From: Coprinus comatus
Lineage: Eukaryota; Basidiomycota; Agaricomycetes; Agaricales; Agaricaceae
Direction of reading: 5' to 3'
Assembly: GCA_034638255.1 (NCBI GenBank)
Contig: JAWPGT010000016.1
Coordinates: 186,001-250,000 of the forward strand
Length of the DNA: 64,000 nt
Notes under the pieces: generated by a model
Seen by the model: the letters and a program-made list of their open reading frames with translations, nothing else
Database searches by the model: none
Told to the model about the DNA's origin: nothing
Position numbers and translations under genes: made by a program
Shown: in pieces, positions 60,388-64,000 of the stretch
Numbering within the stretch: position 1 is the first letter of the stretch
Layout of the letters: the number at the start of each line of letters is the position of its first letter

Positions 60388-62067
60388 ATGAGTGCAATCA
60401 GTCATGCAGCCGCTTCGACTCTCACTGGTGGCGACCCAGTTTTAACAAAAGTGATAGCGGAAGGACTACAGTTGATTCATGTTCTACAAGTTTATACATC
60501 AGCCATGGTACGCGTTTCCTTCGTTTTTCTTTCTCTACTTTCAGTTCTATTAGCCACTTACACTGGGAAATATAGATGACACTCGCAGTGTGGGATTGGC
60601 TTGTATGCATTAAAAGTATATATCCCTTTCTCAGTTTTTGTCTCTCTCTCCGTTTATTCTTCTTTTTTTTTATTTTATTTTTTATTTATTTTCATTTTCA
60701 TTTTTACGTCCTGGAGGCTTAATCCTCATGACGGACGATCAGTTTTCTGTATTCTTCTTCAACCTTCCGATTGTCATGGTGACTGACTTCATCTCTCTCT
60801 TACTTAGTGGAATGGACTAGGGTCTGGAAACGAGAGTGGTCTATTATAAAATGCCTATACATATGGACCAGATACTATGGCCTTATATGCTTCGCCATTA
60901 ATCTCTGGCTGTTCAATTCCGATTTTACCGCCGAAAGATGCAAAACATTGTATTTATTTAACCTTCTTGACTTCTGGAAATAAAAAATCTGATTATATTC
61001 TCTTGACAGACATTACTTGATTGCGGCAACTTGTATGTGGGTCGTTGTGGGTTCCGGTTAGTCCACAATCATCTCCAACCGTATTGTTTCGTCTGACCTT
61101 CGTTTCAGAGGCCATTCTAGCAATCAGAACGTACGCGTTCTTGGGGAAAAAACTTTGGGTTGGAATCTTGATGGGCACTATGTTATTGGGCGAGATTGGT
61201 TACCTTCTTTTCGTGTCCATCGCTGGTGTTGCTCAGATCCCTCCTGCTTTCGATGTTGGTCCATGTACTGCTAGTGACGCACCTGGAAAGCATATTGTTA
61301 GTGGCTTCTGGCTCGCACCTGTCGCGTTCGACTTGATCTGTACCTCTTTGACCGTCAGCAAGGTATGCTTGTGCTGATATTTATATAATTCAATATATAC
61401 TCACGTTCTCTGCTCCTATAGGCTTTCATGCTTCGTGGAGCTGGTGTTCGCTCTGACCTTATTTCTATCTTCGTCCGTGAAGGTCTTTTCTACTTTGTGG
61501 CCGTAGCTGGCGTGAACGTTTTGAATGTGAGTTCCCTCAAAACGATTTTTGGTCTTTATTCATAGATTACTATTATTACAGGCCGGTTTCATGATCCAAA
61601 GTAGCAACCCTAGTCTTCAGAATCTCAACTGTGAGTAACGAAAATCTTGCTTAAAAACCCGACTTAGGGATTATTTTTTTTTTCTCTAGCTTTCTTGGCG
61701 CTGGTTCTCTCACAAGTTTTGTGTTGCCGACTCGTACTCAACTTACGAAGCAGAGGTTCACCAGGTTCAGCAGGAACAAGTGGACATAACTCTCGCAGTG
61801 GCATAAGTGATTCTCATCCTACATTCAATACCCATCCTACATTCCACTCTCCCGCAAATTATAACATCCCACTTCATAAATATAGACCTGGTGTACAGGT
61901 TGGAGGAATTAAAAGTCATCATGATGATACAAATAGTAATGAATTGTATGATGGAGCAGTCAAAGTTCAGGTGAATTTTTTGTTTTTGCCGTTTGTTTGA
62001 ATTTACGAGATTAATGATCGTGTTTGTATTTTAGATTGATGTAGAGAGGGATGCACAAAAGGCGTAG
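60388..62067 (+). CDS. DUF6533-type seven-transmembrane protein
   Basis: About 330 residues over eight or more exons, starting at MSAISHAAASTLTGGDP in CCACCATGA. After QLIHVLQVYTSAM comes the DUF6533 signature: VWDWLVCIK, then (after a 190-nt intron ending CTTACTTAG) VWKREWSIIKCLYIWTRYYGLICFAINLWLF. Further helices are HYLIAATCMWVVVGSEAILAIRTYAFLGKK, VGILMGTMLLGEIGYLLFVS, GFWLAPVAFDLICTSLTVSK, VREGLFYFVAVAGVNVLN and FLALVLSQVLCCRLVLNLRS. The cytosolic tail is Ser/His-rich and ends VERDAQKA. DUF6533 proteins are an expanded, uncharacterised family of Agaricomycetes that resemble 7TM receptors. The last intron (about 61971-62034) precedes a short final exon. Confidence 0.8.
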
Positions 62068-62482
62068 AGTATTTGGTATCCTTGAATTTATGCTTCGTTT
62101 ACTGTGTTTCTCTTGTTTCATTTAACGGGTTACTGGTAGTACAACTGAGTCTAAGGCTGCTTGCCGTACTCTTTTTCTCATTCCTTTTTGGGTAAATCAT
62201 TCTATTCAAAATTTATGCAATGTTAAGCTATTATTATAAGCTTATATACCACGTTCCTTTATATTAGCACACATCATTCACTTCATTTTTAATACACTAG
62301 CGGCGTACCCGTACTATGTATAGCCTATGGTGTTGATACTACAATTTTCGTTATTGAGTCAGAGTGCCTATTGAAAAGAAGATTTGAAATTCAAATCATT
62401 GAACCAAGAAACAGTCATAACATTGCTATCCTACTGTTACATTTGTTTGTACTGCTATATTCAGATTCAACTAAAATCATAC
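62068..62482. other. Convergent 3' intergenic region
   Basis: The 3' flanks of the DUF6533-type gene and of the minus-strand gene that follows. AT-rich; no gene seen. Confidence 0.5.
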
Positions 62483-64000
62483 TTATTTCGAACTAATTGT
62501 GTCAGAAGATGAAGTAGGGGTGTGTTCAAGAATGTCATCAACTTGTTTCGGAAGAGATGTTACCGATTTTCCTATTTTCCGACGTTTTCCAGCTGTGCTT
62601 GGACTGTTGTTACTGGAATCTGCAGCAGCAGGGGTACCACTATCACCAGGTCCAAGATCCAACCGACTCTGAGTGTAGCTGAATTGGAAGGGAGAGGTGG
62701 TAGATTGGCGTCCGACTTTACCCTTCACAGGAGAACCTAGTAATGTAAGCGCAGGATCGTAGAGGACGACGAGACGAGCACGATGACGAAGGAATGGAGG
62801 GAAACCAATAAGAAATGACTGAGATAAAACACAAACACTGCAGACACTTGTATTAGACTAGAGAGATACAATGACTTCTTAACTACTCACCTGCAGACAC
62901 TTGTATTAGACTAGAGAGTCTTCATGTGTCTGCAGGACGCTTCAGTAATGTGTGACGTGACATTGTGATGTCACAGAAAGCGGAAACAATCTACAAGTCC
63001 AGAACTCTAAAGAGAATATCCAACCACAACTCTTCTAACCTCAACCAACAATAAGTACTGACCTTGGGGACTGTCTAGAGCATTCCTGACAAGTAAGTAT
63101 TAAATAGTACCAGCAAACTGTGAGTAAGAACAATTTTGGTAGTATAAAAGTTAAGTTGAAACTTGAGCTCACTTGGTTCTGACATGTTTGTTGAACGACC
63201 TCCAATTACAACACTCTCCGCTGCAATTTCAAATGAAACAACAACATGTGGTGCTGTTGGGCTCCGTTTGACACGATTTAATCGTCCAGATGCGGTAATA
63301 AAAAAACCTGTCTTTACCCATGGTGCACGGCGCTTGCCATCCACAGGTGATCTTCTCCATCGAGGCAAAGTTAAATCAAGGATAACTTCAATGTTGAGTT
63401 GCGCCACCCCTTCAAGAATTGAAAGATAATTTTCAATGTTGAATGTATATTGAATTCGCACATCCTCTTTTTCCTCCACATGCTCAACTAAACCAGAAAC
63501 AACAGCATAGGGAATATGTTCTGGTGATACACAGCCACAACTCGCAAAGTTATAAACTGGAATCATCTGAATAGACAGTACTATTATTTAGATGTTTTAT
63601 ATAATAGATAAATTAAATTTCGTTGCTTACAGAAGTTATATCACCAATAAACCCATAATCTTCCAACTTCACTTCAGAGTTTCGTAACAGTTCAAGCTTT
63701 TCATTGTGTTCAAAATCTGTAATGTTGGCAATCTAAATATATATTAAATGAGTTTTCAAAATATAGATTAGTTTGTTATTGTTAAACCAACTTGTGCGGT
63801 GATAAAAAATGCTCCTGGCTCCTCACCAAGGGCATATCTTCCATCATCATAATAACGTAAAATCCCCAATAAGTCATTATCAGAGTTAGCACCTGGTACA
63901 TAGGCATGAACATCAAAAATTTTGAACCAAGGTTTGCTACGACCAGGGTCAGGTATAGGCCTTTCGTTTTCAAAAACAACAATTGCCGAAACAGAGATAA
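62483..64000 (-). CDS. Protein of unknown function, basidiomycete-type, incomplete at its 5' end
   Basis: A minus-strand gene running off the window edge. Visible coding pieces, from the 5' side: SVSAIVVFENERPIPDPGRSKPWFKIFDVHAYVPG...LLGILRYYDDGRYALGEEPGAFFITAQ (about 64000-63792); IANITDFEHNEKLELLRNSEVKLEDYGFIGDIT (about 63733-63631); IPVYNFASCGCVSPEHIPYAVVSGLVEH...LSILEGVAQLNIEVILDLTLPRW (63566 to about 63172); and a C-terminal exon GSPVKGKVGRQSTTSPFQFSYTQSRLDLG...KRRKIGKSVTSL ending at 62483. The KRRK cluster could be a nuclear localisation signal. The large intron (about 62738-63171) contains the small repeats at 62838-62935. The layout resembles unnamed Agaricomycete proteins I cannot assign to a named family. 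No enzyme motif is seen. Confidence 0.6.
62838..62935. repeat. 28-bp direct repeat with inverted end (CTGCAGACAC...GTGTCTGCAG) inside an intron
   Basis: A 28-base sequence starting CTGCAGACACTTGTATTAGA occurs at 62838-62865 and again at 62891-62918. The second copy is closed by its terminal decamer in inverted form (GTGTCTGCAG, 62926-62935), giving a 45-base hairpin-capable unit. It sits in an unusually long intron of the minus-strand gene. It resembles a tiny miniature inverted-repeat insertion or a duplication of one. Confidence 0.85.

Noticed and set aside
1..64000. CRISPR arrays, bacterial operons, phage or viral genes
   Set aside because: No regularly spaced repeats, no ribosome binding site pattern, and spliced fungal genes throughout; none present.

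Overview
The window reads as nuclear DNA of a basidiomycete fungus, most likely a mushroom-forming Agaricomycete. The evidence is many 50-70 nt GT-AG introns with CTAAC-type branch points, and gene families typical of that group: a DUF6535 membrane protein, a DUF6533 membrane protein, a DUF7137-like protein, F-box proteins with long C-termini, and tyrosine-kinase-like (TKL) kinases with an HGD catalytic loop. No genus can be named. There is no sign of a viral, bacterial or biosynthetic island. All assignments were made by eye from translated sequence, without database searches.

Layout: 1-2.4 kb has no supported gene. 2.4-7.6 kb holds two kinases on the + strand, a TKL-like kinase and an Iks1-type kinase with a C-terminal membrane anchor. 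8.0-10.1 kb is a 2.1 kb dispersed repeat whose second copy lies at 54.5-56.5 kb in the same orientation. 10.1-15.3 kb is AT-rich and gene-poor. 15.3-19.3 kb encodes a highly repetitive low-complexity protein. 20.1-25.2 kb (- strand) is one large DUF6535 gene with a disordered tail. Divergent from it are a DUF7137-like gene and a textbook fimbrin (SAC6) gene, to 29.0 kb. A small acidic reading frame (29.8 kb) and a TatD-family nuclease gene with a 10-nt micro-exon (31.0-32.3 kb) follow. After another gene-poor stretch comes a second TKL-like kinase (35.2-36.9 kb), a 7TM protein, an F-box protein and an NFX1/FAP1-type zinc-finger protein (41.3-44.9 kb).

45.9-62.1 kb is rich in polytopic membrane proteins: a unique one at 45.9 kb, three paralogues of a GPCR-like family (two in tandem at 48.7 and 51.6 kb, one inverted at 56.7-58.3 kb), and a DUF6533 protein at 60.4 kb. 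A J-domain-like gene and the second repeat copy sit between the second and third paralogue. The window ends inside a gene of an unrecognised family on the - strand (62.5 kb to beyond 64 kb).

The genes look like housekeeping loci (actin bundling, TatD nuclease, FAP1/NFX1, Iks1) mixed with lineage-specific membrane and kinase families. No operon-like or pathway cluster is evident. The most unusual observations are: (i) several conserved genes that each need a single-base change to stay in frame, five of which could be repaired by one extra G; (ii) a repeat pair whose core is nearly identical while its flanks have diverged; (iii) a 10-nt exon that encodes the core of a conserved TatD motif; and (iv) a gene whose coding sequence is a patchwork of expanded hexanucleotide repeats.
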